From positions 62,001 to 126,000 of the forward strand of contig JACRMQ010000003.1 in assembly GCA_016214905.1 (NCBI GenBank): a DNA stretch of 64,000 nt, written 5' to 3'. The stretch comes from Ignavibacteriales bacterium (GTDB lineage: Bacteria > Bacteroidota > Ignavibacteria > UBA10030 > SZUA-254). Below the pieces are notes generated by a model. It was given only the letters and a program-made list of their open reading frames with translations. It had not been told where the DNA came from and did no database searches. Shown here piece after piece: positions 9,243 through 18,869 of the stretch. The position numbers and the translations under genes were made by a program. Positions within the stretch are counted from its first letter, which is position 1. Every line of letters starts with the position of its first letter.

Positions 9243-10014
9243 ATAATGCTACCTTTCCATCGTTTAGTTTGGGAATCGATTCGCTTCCGAAATTTTCCCA
9301 CGTGATATCAAATTCTTCCTGAAATCCTTCTTTAATATACTCAACCGATTCCTCGAATGAAACTTTCCGGTTTAATATTGTTTCTGCCTCAATTGTTTTT
9401 GCCGTGAATGATTCTTCGGCGTCATTTATTTTACCTGCGGCATGATCGATTAAATAAGAGCTAAGTTGACGGTGCTCGATACCGAGTAAAAATGAGCCGT
9501 GCTGTAAAATAATTTTTCCGAAACGTCTTTGCGCGCTTCCGATAATTTTTTTCCCTTGATATTGAATTTCATACTTGGCTGAAGATGAAAAACATGGAAT
9601 CGAATTTACAGTTTGATAATGGATCCGAAAGTTTTCGCTCTCCGGCGAAAGTTGAGCATCAATTTTCATCATTCTCAAACCGCGCATCAGGGCGTTATTG
9701 ATAGAATGATAAATATCCCGTGGTCGTTGATCTCCCAAACACATTATTACGCTGTATGTTAATTCGTGTGCGTGAAAGATTGCACGTCCGCCGGTCGGTC
9801 GGCGAACGATCTCTAAGCCGTCAGCGAGAATTTTGGAAATATTAAAATCAGATTCGGATTGATTAAATCCAAGCGATATTGTGTATGGCTTCCAGCCGTA
9901 TACACGGAAGATAGGGATATCGGAATTGAAATCGAAACTGCGGGCTAATTGCTCATCAAGTTGCATATTGAATTTGCCGGTGTTAAAACCGGTATTGAGA
10001 AAACGCCAAATCAT
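9229..10014 (-). CDS. LipM-like octanoyltransferase / lipoate-protein ligase A family
   Basis: Cytosolic cofactor-transfer enzyme of the biotin/lipoate protein ligase fold, 261 residues. [11 protein letters not shown] (71-81) is the lipoyl-binding motif. C141 in [11 protein letters not shown], then [11 protein letters not shown] and QHGSFLL, align with the region carrying the catalytic Cys of Bacillus LipM. This favours octanoyl transfer from acyl carrier protein over ATP-dependent ligation of free lipoate. From sequence alone LplA activity cannot be excluded. The gene overlaps lpxA by 4 bp (ATGA) and panB by 14 bp, so it is embedded in the operon. No lipA is visible in the window. Confidence 0.8.
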   Translation of the reverse strand: MIWRFLNTGFNTGKFNMQLDEQLARSFDFNSDIPIFRVYGWKPYTISLGFNQSESDFNISKILADGLEIVRRPTGGRAIFHAHELTYSVIMCLGDQRPRDIYHSINNALMRGLRMMKIDAQLSPESENFRIHYQTVNSIPCFSSSAKYEIQYQGKKIIGSAQRRFGKIILQHGSFLLGIEHRQLSSYLIDHAAGKINDAEESFTAKTIEAETILNRKVSFEESVEYIKEGFQEEFDITWENFGSESIPKLNDGKVALYEKD

Positions 10015-10793
10015 CTTCGGCCGATGATTCCCCGTTTGCTTTTCTCCACGAACTCAACTATATGCCTCACTTCATCATTTACAAGCAATTCACCGCGAAT
10101 AATTTCCAATGCTTGTGAGACGTTCATTTGTGAATTGTAGATAAGATTGTATGCTCGATCAATCACCTGAATGGTTTCGGAATTGAATCCCCGCCGTTTC
10201 AGACCAACAACATTCAATCCTTTGAAGGATAATGGTTCTGAGCCGGCGAGAGTATAGGGCGGAACATCTTTTGTGACTCTTGAACAAGCACCTATCATCG
10301 AATGGCACCCGATATGAGAGAATTGATGTATGCCGACCAAGCCACCGATCACAGAGTGGTCTTCAATTGAAACATGCCCGCCCATATTAGAAGCATTCGC
10401 GATGATTACATGATTACCGACTGAACAATCGTGAGCAACATGCACATAAGCCATGAGAAAGCAATGACTCCCGACAGTCGTTTTCATCCGATGATGTGTG
10501 CCGCGGTTCATTGTTACATATTCACGGATCACATTATGATCTCCGATTTCGAGTGTGGTTGTTTCGCCGCGGAATTTAATATCTTGTGGTGGAGTTCCAA
10601 GAACTGCACCATGATGTATTTTACATTCCTTGCCAATTCGTGCGCCATTCGCGATAAGAGCGTTCGCACCAATCTCTGTTCCTGCATCAATTATTACGTC
10701 ATCTTCGATGATTGTGAATGGACCAATTTTCACCCCATCCCCGATCTGTGCTTTTGAACTGACTATAGCATGACTATCGATTACAATGCTCAT
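10011..10793 (-). CDS. lpxA: UDP-N-acetylglucosamine acyltransferase LpxA
   Basis: First acyl transfer of lipid A synthesis: 3-hydroxyacyl from ACP to UDP-GlcNAc, in the cytosol. The protein is 260 residues of left-handed beta-helix hexapeptide repeats (about 1-190) with a short helical C-terminus. The catalytic His is H121 in YVHVAHDCSVG, and GGHVSIEDHSVIGGLVGIHQ is the family signature. It follows the lpxC-fabZ fusion by 29 bp, matching the usual lpxD-fabZ-lpxA order. Its product is the substrate of the LpxC half of the upstream protein. Confidence 0.97.
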   Translation of the reverse strand: MSIVIDSHAIVSSKAQIGDGVKIGPFTIIEDDVIIDAGTEIGANALIANGARIGKECKIHHGAVLGTPPQDIKFRGETTTLEIGDHNVIREYVTMNRGTHHRMKTTVGSHCFLMAYVHVAHDCSVGNHVIIANASNMGGHVSIEDHSVIGGLVGIHQFSHIGCHSMIGACSRVTKDVPPYTLAGSEPLSFKGLNVVGLKRRGFNSETIQVIDRAYNLIYNSQMNVSQALEIIRGELLVNDEVRHIVEFVEKSKRGIIGRR

Positions 10794-10822
10794 AAAAATT
10801 ATCTAAAGATTAAAAAATAATG

Positions 10823-12244
10823 TTAAATTTTCTTTTCGGAATCCGAGTTTCCGCGTTCTACAACGGCAGCGCTGAATTCTGCTTCCGTAGCCAACTCACC
10901 GTTACGATACACTTTCGCCTCAAGGACTGCAATTTTGGATCGTCGGTTTTTTATAACTACTTCTATCAATAATTGATCACCCGGTACAACCTGCTTCCGG
11001 AATTTTGCATTATTAATGGTTGTAAAAACAGCAAGCTTTCCCTGCATGTTGTCGAGACCATTGAGGAGTAAGATTCCGCCGACCTGCGCCATCGCTTCTA
11101 TGATAAGCACACCCGGCATAACAGGGTATCCGGGAAAGTGCCCTTCAAAAAACCATTCGTTCATCGTTACATTTTTAACGCCGACGATTTTTTCATCGAG
11201 ATGAAAATCAATAATCTTATCGACGAACAAAAAAGGATAACGATGCGGAAGAATTTTTTGCAGAGCATTGATATCGAAAACAACTCCCTCTTTCTTCTCG
11301 AATTGATATTTCTTAATAAGGGCTTGTTGCTGATACAATTTGCGGATTTTCTTCGCGAATTCGACGTTGCTTGCATGTCCGGGCCGCGCGGCAAGTATCT
11401 GTGCTTTGAACGGTGCGCCGATAAGTGCCAGATCGCCCATCAGATCGAGCAGCTTGTGCCGTGCAGGTTCGTTCTTGAAACGGAGTAATTTATTGTTCAG
11501 CATTCCGTTCGTACCGATTATCAATTTGTCGCTGATCCCTAGTCTATCCGTGATTCTTTTTACTTTTTCTTCCGTTAAATCTTCATCCGCGATCACTATC
11601 GCGTTATCCAAAGTGCCGCCGCGGATTAAACCCTGATCGTGGAGCGATTCAACTTCGTGAAGAAAACAAAATGTGCGCGCAGGCGCGAATTCTCCCATGA
11701 ATTCTTTTTCTAAATTGAACAGACCGGTATGCTGACTGCCCAATGCCGGATTATGATAATCGATCATCACGGTCAACCTATATTCATCGGTTGGAAGAGC
11801 GACTATGTGTACACCTTTTGCTTCATCGATATATTGAACAGTCTGATCGATGATGAGGTAATCTTTTGGAGCATCTTGAACAACGAAATCAGCTTTTAAA
11901 AGAGCATCGGCAAACGGTTTTGCGCTGCCGTCTTCTATGGGCGGTTCGATATTATTTAACTCGATGACAATATTATCAATCTGCAATCCAACAATCGCGG
12001 CAAGTACATGCTCAACTGTATGGACTTTTGCCTCACCGACTTGGAGCGTTGTACCGCGGGCAACTTCAACAACGTAATCGACAAGCGCGGGTATTTCGGG
12101 ATGTCCCGGTAAATCAATTCGTTTAAATCTTATACCGTAATTGGATGGTGCGGGTTTGAATGTTAAGCTTGTAGAAACCCCTGTGTGAAGTCCGGTCCCG
12201 TTTATTGATACCGGTTGTTTTATGGTTCGTTGCTGTTCTAACAT
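10823..12244 (-). CDS. lpxC: Bifunctional LpxC-FabZ fusion
   Basis: Two enzymes in one 473-residue chain. Residues 1 to about 305 are LpxC, the zinc deacetylase that commits UDP-acyl-GlcNAc to lipid A. Zinc ligands are H79 (TVEHVLAA), H263 and D267 (RHKLLDLMGD). Residues about 322-473 are FabZ, the (3R)-hydroxyacyl-ACP dehydratase of fatty-acid synthesis. LPHRYPFLFVDKI precedes its active site H369 (FEGHFPG) and E383. LpxC competes with the fatty-acid pathway for the shared hydroxyacyl-ACP pool, so the fusion couples the two. It is typical of Bacteroidota/Chlorobiota. It lies 6 bp after lpxD. Confidence 0.97.
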   Translation of the reverse strand: MLEQQRTIKQPVSINGTGLHTGVSTSLTFKPAPSNYGIRFKRIDLPGHPEIPALVDYVVEVARGTTLQVGEAKVHTVEHVLAAIVGLQIDNIVIELNNIEPPIEDGSAKPFADALLKADFVVQDAPKDYLIIDQTVQYIDEAKGVHIVALPTDEYRLTVMIDYHNPALGSQHTGLFNLEKEFMGEFAPARTFCFLHEVESLHDQGLIRGGTLDNAIVIADEDLTEEKVKRITDRLGISDKLIIGTNGMLNNKLLRFKNEPARHKLLDLMGDLALIGAPFKAQILAARPGHASNVEFAKKIRKLYQQQALIKKYQFEKKEGVVFDINALQKILPHRYPFLFVDKIIDFHLDEKIVGVKNVTMNEWFFEGHFPGYPVMPGVLIIEAMAQVGGILLLNGLDNMQGKLAVFTTINNAKFRKQVVPGDQLLIEVVIKNRRSKIAVLEAKVYRNGELATEAEFSAAVVERGNSDSEKKI

Positions 12245-12250
12245 GATTAT

Positions 12251-13324
12251 CTATAACTTATTTTCTGATTTAAGTGAAGAAATAATATTTTCCAACTCTT
12301 CTATTTTTTTCTGGAGAGCGCGAAAATCGTAAAGGAGTTGTGGTAACTGTCGCTGAGCTCCTTCGATGCGCCATGTTTCGTGAATTTCCCGTGCCGGATA
12401 ACCGAAATAAATTTTACCTTCTTCAGTTATCGATTTTGGAACTCCAGATTGTGCGCCGATGGTTGTCCGATCTGCGATAGAGATATGTCCAGTTAGCCCG
12501 ACTTGACCTCCGATTTGACAAAAATTTCCAATTGAGGAACTGCCCGAGATTCCAGTCTGGGCGGCAATTACCGTATGCTCACCGATTATTACGTTGTGAG
12601 CAACGTGAATCAAGTTATCTAATTTGGTACCAGATCTGATTATCGTGCTGCCCAATGTAGCACGATCAATTGTGCAATTCGATCCAATCTCGACATCGTT
12701 TTCAATGACGACATTTCCCCGCTGTGGAATTTTTTCATAACTGCCATCAGATTTTGGTGCGAATCCAAATCCATCGCTGCCGATAACCGCGCCGCTGTGG
12801 ATGATTACTCGCTGACCGATTTTGCATTGTTCCCGGATTGCAACGTTCGCATATATGAGAGTGTCGTCGCCAATTATAACATCATCACCAATCGTAGAAT
12901 TGGGATGAATGATCACGCCTTTTCCGATAACCGTTCGTTCTCCGATCACAACGTTTGCACCGATAGCGACTTCTTTTTCTATCGATGCCGTCGATGCGAC
13001 TATCGCGGTTGGATGTATGACTCTTGCCGGAGGTGAAGCCGGAGGATGGAATAAATCGATCAACTGAAGAAACGAGATATAAGGATCGCTTACTTTAATA
13101 ATGCTAATCGGTGTTTTGCGAGATTGTAATTCGGGAAACTCGGTATTGGTTGATATTAGAATCGCGCCTGCTTTTGTGGTGGCGAGATGTTTTTTGTACT
13201 TCAAATTCGAGAGAAAAGTGATATCTCGATCACCGGCATGTTCGATTTTTGCTACACCTTGGATATCGACGTCCGGTCCGGCTAATTCTCCGCGGATAAG
13301 TTTATTTATCTCGCTTAGCAGCAT
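12251..13324 (-). CDS. lpxD: UDP-3-O-acylglucosamine N-acyltransferase LpxD
   Basis: Adds the second hydroxyacyl chain in lipid A assembly. The protein has 357 residues. The N-terminal domain (about 1-100) recognises the uridine nucleotide and ends in PYISFLQLIDLF. Hexapeptide beta-helix repeats fill about 110-320, with the catalytic His in DNLIHVAHNVIIGEHTVIAAQTGISGS... (broken here) and the glycine-rich GSDGFGFAP. The C-terminal helix (RALQKKIEELENIISSL) is coiled-coil-like. The start codon shares one base with the stop of the upstream ompH gene (TAATG), so translation is probably coupled. Confidence 0.96.
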   Translation of the reverse strand: MLLSEINKLIRGELAGPDVDIQGVAKIEHAGDRDITFLSNLKYKKHLATTKAGAILISTNTEFPELQSRKTPISIIKVSDPYISFLQLIDLFHPPASPPARVIHPTAIVASTASIEKEVAIGANVVIGERTVIGKGVIIHPNSTIGDDVIIGDDTLIYANVAIREQCKIGQRVIIHSGAVIGSDGFGFAPKSDGSYEKIPQRGNVVIENDVEIGSNCTIDRATLGSTIIRSGTKLDNLIHVAHNVIIGEHTVIAAQTGISGSSSIGNFCQIGGQVGLTGHISIADRTTIGAQSGVPKSITEEGKIYFGYPAREIHETWRIEGAQRQLPQLLYDFRALQKKIEELENIISSLKSENKL

Positions 13325-13854
13325 TATTGCTTATCATAAGTTGTTAGTCGATCAATGACTTTAGATGTCAAATCGAATTTGTCATTAGAAAACATCAGCA
13401 ATACGTCGCCGCTTTTATCGAAGATGTAGTCATATTCATCTTCCTGGGCTAACTCCTGAAGCGCTTTGAATATTTTATTCTGAATCGGTTTCATGATTTC
13501 GTTCTGCTTGGCAAACAGTTCGCCGTTTTGTCCGAACTTTTTATTTCTGTATTCGGCAATTTTTTTATCGAGGTCTTGCAATTCTTTTTCTGCCTGAACT
13601 CTCAATTGATCTGTGAGTATAAGTTTCTTCTTGTCATATTCTTGATATTTTTTTTGCCAATCGTTTTGCATTTTTGCAAGCTCACTCTGCCATTCGGCAA
13701 CCAAATTATCAAGTTGCCTTTGAGCATCCTGTGCTTCGGGAAGTTTTTCCATCACTGTCTTCGAATTAAACCAGCCGATTTTGGATTGACTGAATGTTGG
13801 TGACAATGAGAAAATAAAAAGAAAAATAAGAACGATTAATGATATTCGTTTCAT
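13324..13854 (-). CDS. OmpH/Skp family periplasmic chaperone (copy 1)
   Basis: Periplasmic holdase for outer-membrane proteins on their way to BamA. The 176-residue protein has a signal peptide (1-22, LIVLIFLFIFSLSPTFSQ), then SKIGWFNSKTVMEKLPEAQ, the usual Skp opening strand. A charged coiled coil follows (about 45-125) and then a C-terminal strand. Stop and start overlap with lpxD. A paralogue lies immediately upstream in transcription. The two share layout but only moderate identity, so they may serve different clients or form mixed trimers (inference). Confidence 0.9.
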   Translation of the reverse strand: MKRISLIVLIFLFIFSLSPTFSQSKIGWFNSKTVMEKLPEAQDAQRQLDNLVAEWQSELAKMQNDWQKKYQEYDKKKLILTDQLRVQAEKELQDLDKKIAEYRNKKFGQNGELFAKQNEIMKPIQNKIFKALQELAQEDEYDYIFDKSGDVLLMFSNDKFDLTSKVIDRLTTYDKQ

Positions 13855-13873
13855 ATATACCTCTTGGGTTGAG

Positions 13874-14410
13874 TTAGTTTTTACCGCGTTTTAAACGATC
13901 GATAACCAGATTTGTGTAATCGTATTTGGTTTCACCATATAACAAGAACATGATTTGCTCGTTCCGGTCGAACATAAATTGAATTTTTTCATTTTTGGCA
14001 ACTGATTCAATCTCTTTCATGACTTTTTGTTTTATCGGTCGCATCAAGGAATCACTCACGATAGCCAATTCGCCGTCGTTTCCGAATTTTTCTTGTCGGT
14101 AGGCAATCCCTTTTTGTTCAAGCATCACTAATTCTTCGCGTTGTGATCTTTTTTCTTCCTCTTTTAGGAGAGGTTCTTTTTTCTGGAACTCTTCATATTT
14201 CGCCTGAAGCTCCCGGCTCATCCGTTCAAGTTCCGATTGCCATTGTTTACCCATCGCTTCAATTTTCTTGTTGGCTTCTATCGCATCGGGGAATTCCTGA
14301 AGGATTTTAGCCGAGTTCACATATCCGATCTTCGGGGCTTGTGAAAAAGCTGCCGTCGATAAAATAATGATTGCGAGAATGATGGAGAGAAAATAAATTG
14401 GTTGTTTCAC
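13874..14410 (-). CDS. OmpH/Skp family periplasmic chaperone (copy 2)
   Basis: Second Skp-like chaperone, 178 residues. The signal peptide is 1-23 (FLSIILAIIILSTAAFSQ), the mature start APKIGYVNSAKILQEFPDA, followed by a long charged coiled coil (about 45-125). It lies between bamA and the other ompH, 44 bp after bamA. Adjacent duplicate Skp genes next to bamA are common in Bacteroidota. The upstream leader contains AGAGGTAAAAG, a good ribosome binding site before the ATG. Confidence 0.9.
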   Translation of the reverse strand: MKQPIYFLSIILAIIILSTAAFSQAPKIGYVNSAKILQEFPDAIEANKKIEAMGKQWQSELERMSRELQAKYEEFQKKEPLLKEEEKRSQREELVMLEQKGIAYRQEKFGNDGELAIVSDSLMRPIKQKVMKEIESVAKNEKIQFMFDRNEQIMFLLYGETKYDYTNLVIDRLKRGKN

Positions 14411-14454
14411 TTTTACCTCTTGAATTATTGTTAATGAAATTAATATTTAATTTT

Positions 14455-16842
14455 TTAAAAACCTCTTCCGAATTGGAAGTGAAAATGCCATCCGTCCGGT
14501 TTACCGTCTTTAGGTAATACGTCATCCGCGCCGTATGCATAATCGAAACCGATCATTCCGATAGGTTGGATCAATAACCGCGCGCCTATACCGTAAGAAC
14601 GTTTGAGGTCGAAGAAATCTGTTTCTTTCAAATTACGAAAAACATTGCCACCTTCAACGAAGGATAAAAAATAAATCGGCATCGGATTGATGGTAGCTGC
14701 AAACCGAAGTTCCAGAGAATGTTTGCTCATCACTCTTCCGCCTTCTTCCTGACCGAGATTGTTTATCGGGCCTACGCTTCGGTCTTCATATCCGCGTAGC
14801 GGAGTTGTTGAAACGTATCCCATCAATGTCCCACCCATATAATAATATTCTATCGGAGGAATTTTCGAATTACCGAAGAAGCCTTCGAGAAATCCTATTG
14901 AGGTTGAAGAGAACAAAACAACCCGGCTCGATCCAAACAGCGGAATATACCATTCGGAATTGAAATTCCATTTGTGATAATCTACAGTACCCGGAAGCGG
15001 ACCGCCAGAAATTTCTGTTGATAGAGCGACACTAGAACCGATTGACGGAAATATCGGGCTGTCTGTGCTGTTTCTTGATAAAATTTGTGTAATGCTAACT
15101 TGTTTCGAAACTCCAAGTTCATAATACGGACTTCCACCTGCATCGCGTATATCATTACTCTGGTATCTAAGAGTCCAATCGGCGCGTGAATAATTATCTG
15201 GCCAGCTCAACCGCCGGCCAAGCCGTACCGAAATTCCGGTCTGCCGTAAGTCCCACTGAAACCGTTGACGCGAATCGAAGATACTGAAACCCAGAGTGGT
15301 TGGACGATCAAATAGCCATGGTTCAGTAAAGCTCAACGAAAAAGTTCTGAACCTCGCTCCTTCGCCGAACTGCCAATCGAAATTTAATATTTGTCCGCCT
15401 CCGCCTTCAAGCGGATTTGAAATGGCGAAATTGTTTATGGTGAAACCGAGCGCGCCGGTTACTCCGAACGCTCCGCTGTACCCCACCGATGCGTTTACGT
15501 TGTCGTTAGATTTTTCTTCGACTTCGTAAATTAAATCGACCGTTTGATCATCTTCGAGCCGAGTGTCGGGACGAAGTTTCTCGGGATTAAAATAATTCAA
15601 TTGAGAGAGTTGGCGTAAACTTCTGATAATCAGCGCTCGGCTGAAATAATCTCCCGGTCTTGTGAATAATTCACGGCGAATCACATTCTCGCGCGTTTTT
15701 CTGTTCCCGCGCACATCAACCTGTCCGATGCGGAATTGATTACGTTCATAAATCTGAATGTTTATATCCAGGCTATCGGCACCAACGCGTTGAATAGACG
15801 GATCAAGATTGAACCTCAAATAACCATCGTCTAAATACAACGAGCCGACATCGGTTTGCTCTTCATTCCCGCGCAGGTTCTTTTCAAATTTATCCTGATC
15901 AAACACCATACCTTTCACGAAACCAAGACGTTCCGAAAGAGTTGAAGATGAATAAACTGTGTTTCCTTCCCAAGAGATATTGCGGACTTTATACTGTTCA
16001 CCTTCGTTTAAATTTATCTGAAGAAATATTTTCTTCTTATCTTCACTGTACCATAAGGAATCTGAAAGAATTTCTGCGTCGATATAACCGCTTTTTTGAT
16101 AAAACTTTATCAATCGACGTTTATCTTCTTCGTATTTTTTTCTCTCGAACTTAGGTGAAGGGAGAATGAAGTGATACCATTTCTTTTCTTCCGTGTCTTC
16201 AAACTCGCTTTTAAGATCGCTGTTTTCGAAAGATTTATTGCCGGTGAAATAAATTTCTTTGATCGTCAGTCTCGGTCCTTCATCAACATGAAGTTTTAAA
16301 GTGACTTTATTATTGTTTGATGAATCTTCAATAATCTCCTCGGGTGTGACAGTAGCGAGCAAATGCCCTTCTTCTTCGCAGAGAGATTTGATTTTGCTGA
16401 TAGCGCTTTGAATATCGGAGGGGGTTAGTATTTGTCCGGTTGTTAGCATGACTTTTTTCTTAATGTCATCTTCACTTAAATCGTCTAAGCCGGTATATTC
16501 GAGTTTCCCGAGTCGATTATATTCTTTAACTTTAATCAGGAGATAAACACCTTTTTCGATCTTGTTCTCAATCATGATTTGGACATCCGAAAATATTCTT
16601 AATGCCCAAAGCTTTTGAATCGCCTGACGAATTTCATCTCCGGGGATTGAAATCTCATCTCCGATTTTCAGTCCTGAATTACCGATTATCGCGCCGATAT
16701 CGGTTCCCGTGGATTTTGTGTTTCTTTCAACTGAGATTCCGAGAATGCTGAATTGTTCCGGTTTGGATCGCTGTGAAATACTTTTGTTGTTGAGTAGCAA
16801 TATTCCGATTAATGCGATGATAAGAACTGAGTATTTTTGCAA
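14455..16842 (-). CDS. bamA: Outer-membrane protein assembly factor BamA
   Basis: Central subunit of the machine that inserts beta-barrel proteins into the outer membrane. The protein is 795 residues. The signal peptide is about 1-23 and about five POTRA domains occupy 27-430 (for example IKEIYFTGNKSFENSDLKS-type and FRIGQVDVRGNRKTRENV-type repeats). The Omp85 barrel fills about 450-795 with GGTLMGYVSTTPLRGYEDR, which contains the RGY-type L6 motif. It ends in FHFQFGRGF, a terminal aromatic as expected for a barrel. It lies 6 bp downstream of uppS in the same operon. Confidence 0.96.
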   Translation of the reverse strand: MQKYSVLIIALIGILLLNNKSISQRSKPEQFSILGISVERNTKSTGTDIGAIIGNSGLKIGDEISIPGDEIRQAIQKLWALRIFSDVQIMIENKIEKGVYLLIKVKEYNRLGKLEYTGLDDLSEDDIKKKVMLTTGQILTPSDIQSAISKIKSLCEEEGHLLATVTPEEIIEDSSNNNKVTLKLHVDEGPRLTIKEIYFTGNKSFENSDLKSEFEDTEEKKWYHFILPSPKFERKKYEEDKRRLIKFYQKSGYIDAEILSDSLWYSEDKKKIFLQINLNEGEQYKVRNISWEGNTVYSSSTLSERLGFVKGMVFDQDKFEKNLRGNEEQTDVGSLYLDDGYLRFNLDPSIQRVGADSLDINIQIYERNQFRIGQVDVRGNRKTRENVIRRELFTRPGDYFSRALIIRSLRQLSQLNYFNPEKLRPDTRLEDDQTVDLIYEVEEKSNDNVNASVGYSGAFGVTGALGFTINNFAISNPLEGGGGQILNFDWQFGEGARFRTFSLSFTEPWLFDRPTTLGFSIFDSRQRFQWDLRQTGISVRLGRRLSWPDNYSRADWTLRYQSNDIRDAGGSPYYELGVSKQVSITQILSRNSTDSPIFPSIGSSVALSTEISGGPLPGTVDYHKWNFNSEWYIPLFGSSRVVLFSSTSIGFLEGFFGNSKIPPIEYYYMGGTLMGYVSTTPLRGYEDRSVGPINNLGQEEGGRVMSKHSLELRFAATINPMPIYFLSFVEGGNVFRNLKETDFFDLKRSYGIGARLLIQPIGMIGFDYAYGADDVLPKDGKPDGWHFHFQFGRGF

Positions 16843-16848
16843 AGTATT

Positions 16849-17685
16849 TTATCCTGATACGTGTTTTAAAATTTTTTTTACGAAATTGAATTCAGAAGAT
16901 GTTTTTCCTAATTGCTCACTGACCATGCCGAACCGTCGTTCCCTTTTTTGGTAATCGATAATCGCTTCGTACAACTGATTGCGTCTGAAATCGGGCCAGC
17001 ATACTGTGCTGATGAAAATTTCGGAATAGGCAAGCTGCCAAAGTAAAAAATTACTTATCCGAAATTCTCCGCTTGTTCTGACAAGCAAATCCGGATCCGG
17101 AATATTCTGCGTGGTCAAGTGCTTTTCAATTATTTCGCCGGTGATTTGGTCCGGAGATAGATTTCCGGTTTTTATTTCATCGGCAATTTTACGGACCGCT
17201 TGAGTGATATCCCAGCGTCCGCTGTAACTTAAAGCTAGATGTAATTGTAAACCGGTGTTGTTAAGAGTTTTCTCTTTCGCATCATTCAATTCATTTCTTA
17301 CCTCAACAGGCAGTGCTGAAATATCTCCGATCGCATTCACCCGAACATTGTTCTTATGTAATTTATCGGTTTCATCTCTCAGAGCATTCATCAATAACCG
17401 CATCAACATTGAGACTTCATCTTTGGGTCGTTTCCAGTTCTCGGTTGAAAAAGCATACAAAGTCAGATGTTGAACACCGAGTTGCCCGCACACTTCTACA
17501 ATATCTCTAACCGACTCAACGCCTTCTTTATGTCCGGCAACTCTTGGTAGATTTCGCTTCTTCGCCCAGCGTCCGTTTCCATCCATAATTATTGCGATGT
17601 GAACGGGTACAGCACCGCTTTGTTTCAGTTGGTTCTGAAGATAATTGTCGTCTATGTTTGATTTTTTAGTCCGACGGGAGATCAA
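16849..17685 (-). CDS. uppS: Undecaprenyl diphosphate synthase (isoprenyl transferase UppS)
   Basis: Cis-prenyltransferase making the C55 lipid carrier for peptidoglycan and O-antigen. The protein is 278 residues with the signature HIAIIMDGNGRWAKKR (catalytic D35), STENWKRP..E, SGRWDI, and DLLVRTSGEFRISNFLLWQ..YSE with the substrate-binding Arg. The start is TTG, preceded by AGAGGA at a suitable distance. An N-terminal extension of about 25 residues precedes the conserved core. It is the first gene of the outer-membrane operon, so precursor supply and envelope assembly are transcribed together. Confidence 0.96.
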   Translation of the reverse strand: MISRRTKKSNIDDNYLQNQLKQSGAVPVHIAIIMDGNGRWAKKRNLPRVAGHKEGVESVRDIVEVCGQLGVQHLTLYAFSTENWKRPKDEVSMLMRLLMNALRDETDKLHKNNVRVNAIGDISALPVEVRNELNDAKEKTLNNTGLQLHLALSYSGRWDITQAVRKIADEIKTGNLSPDQITGEIIEKHLTTQNIPDPDLLVRTSGEFRISNFLLWQLAYSEIFISTVCWPDFRRNQLYEAIIDYQKRERRFGMVSEQLGKTSSEFNFVKKILKHVSG

Positions 17686-17807
17686 ACTTGAAATTTCCTC
17701 TGGATTCGATAGTTTGTTGATGATTTGTATTAAAAGTTACGGCATTTTGCATAGAAAGTCAAGAAATCACCGAATATATTTAAATCATACAGATATTAAA
17801 TAACAGA

Positions 17808-17836
17808 TTGTTTTTCCTTACGAAAAAAGATATATT
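17808..17836 (+). promoter_or_regulatory. Candidate sigma70-type promoter upstream of ybaB-recR
   Basis: TTGTTT (17808-17813) and TATATT (17831-17836) are separated by exactly 17 bp. They lie about 55 bp before the ybaB start in the divergent intergenic region shared with uppS. The region is AT-rich, so a chance match is possible. Confidence 0.35.
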
Positions 17837-17891
17837 AATGTGAAATTCAAATATCATTTCAATTATTTTTTATAAAGCAAAGGATTAAACA

Positions 17892-18227
17892 ATGGGTATG
17901 CCCAATATGCAAGGGATGATGAAGCAGGTTCAAAAAATGCAGGAGAAGATGGCTCAGGTGCAAGCGGAACTCGAACATAAAACCGTTACGGCTGATTCAG
18001 GTGGGGGTATGGTAAAAGTAACAGCAAACGGCCGACAACAAATATCCTCAATTAAAATTGAAAAAGAAGTAATCAACCCCGATGATGCCGATATGTTGGA
18101 AGACCTCGTAGTTGCTGCCGTAAACAAGGCACTTGATGAATCGCAGAAGATGGCACAGGAAGAAATGCAGAAAGTTACAGCGGGGATGATACCAAATATT
18201 CCGGGTTTAAACTTACCTGGTTTTTAA
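17892..18227 (+). CDS. ybaB: YbaB/EbfC family nucleoid-associated protein
   Basis: Small DNA-binding dimer (111 residues) that almost always precedes recR. The N-terminus is Met/Gln-rich and helical ([22 protein letters not shown]). It is followed by the conserved [28 protein letters not shown] strand region (here in pieces: [11 protein letters not shown], then [14 protein letters not shown]) and a helical [14 protein letters not shown]. The ribosome binding site is AAAGGA, 9 bp before the ATG. recR starts 45 bp downstream. Confidence 0.93.
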   Translation: MGMPNMQGMMKQVQKMQEKMAQVQAELEHKTVTADSGGGMVKVTANGRQQISSIKIEKEVINPDDADMLEDLVVAAVNKALDESQKMAQEEMQKVTAGMIPNIPGLNLPGF

Positions 18228-18272
18228 ATCGTAGATTTAATATGGTTTTTTTAATCTCTCTTAAATTAATCC

Positions 18273-18869
18273 ATGCTTTATATCTCTGAATCTCTGAACC
18301 AATTGATAGAAGAATTTTCTCAGTTACCCGGTATCGGGAAAAAATCGGCACAGCGACTTGCTTTATATATTTTAAAATTGCCGAAAGAAGATGTGCTGAA
18401 AATTTCTCAGGCGCTGGTAAATGTTAAAGAACGAATGCAGTATTGTTCCATTTGTTGTAATTTTACAGAAACCGATCCGTGCGGGATTTGTATCAGTAAT
18501 AAACGCGAGGTTGATACGATTTGTGTCGTGGCGGAACCGAACGACGTACTTGCCATCGAAAAAACAAGCGAGTATCACGGAGTTTATCATGTCCTCGGCG
18601 GATCGCTATCGCCTCTGGAAGGAATTGGACCCGAAGATCTCAAAGTGAAAGAGTTATTGGTTAGAATTCATGCCGACATTCATGAAGTTATACTCGCTCT
18701 CAATCCGAACATCGAGGGAGAAGCAACGACAATATATCTTACTCGATTGCTTAAACCGCTCGGTGTAAAGGTGACGCGATTAGCGCGTGGAATTCCGATT
18801 GGAGGCGATTTGGAATTCGCAGATGAGGCAACACTTACCAGGGCGCTTGAAGGGAGAGTTGTTGTTTGA
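18273..18869 (+). CDS. recR: Recombination mediator RecR
   Basis: Loads RecA at gaps with RecF/RecO. The protein is 198 residues. It has a helix-hairpin-helix ([17 protein letters not shown], about 18-34) and a zinc finger with C58, C61, C70 and C73. The Toprim domain is about 80-175 ([26 protein letters not shown] is split as [12 protein letters not shown] and [10 protein letters not shown]). The C-terminal Walker-B-like end is [17 protein letters not shown]. The stop codon overlaps the start of the next gene (TTGA), so the lipoprotein gene may be translationally coupled. Confidence 0.97.
   Translation: MLYISESLNQLIEEFSQLPGIGKKSAQRLALYILKLPKEDVLKISQALVNVKERMQYCSICCNFTETDPCGICISNKREVDTICVVAEPNDVLAIEKTSEYHGVYHVLGGSLSPLEGIGPEDLKVKELLVRIHADIHEVILALNPNIEGEATTIYLTRLLKPLGVKVTRLARGIPIGGDLEFADEATLTRALEGRVVV

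Noticed and set aside
11138-11636. Plus-strand open frames of 98-116 residues within lpxC-fabZ
   Set aside because: They are antisense shadows of a strongly supported fusion gene.
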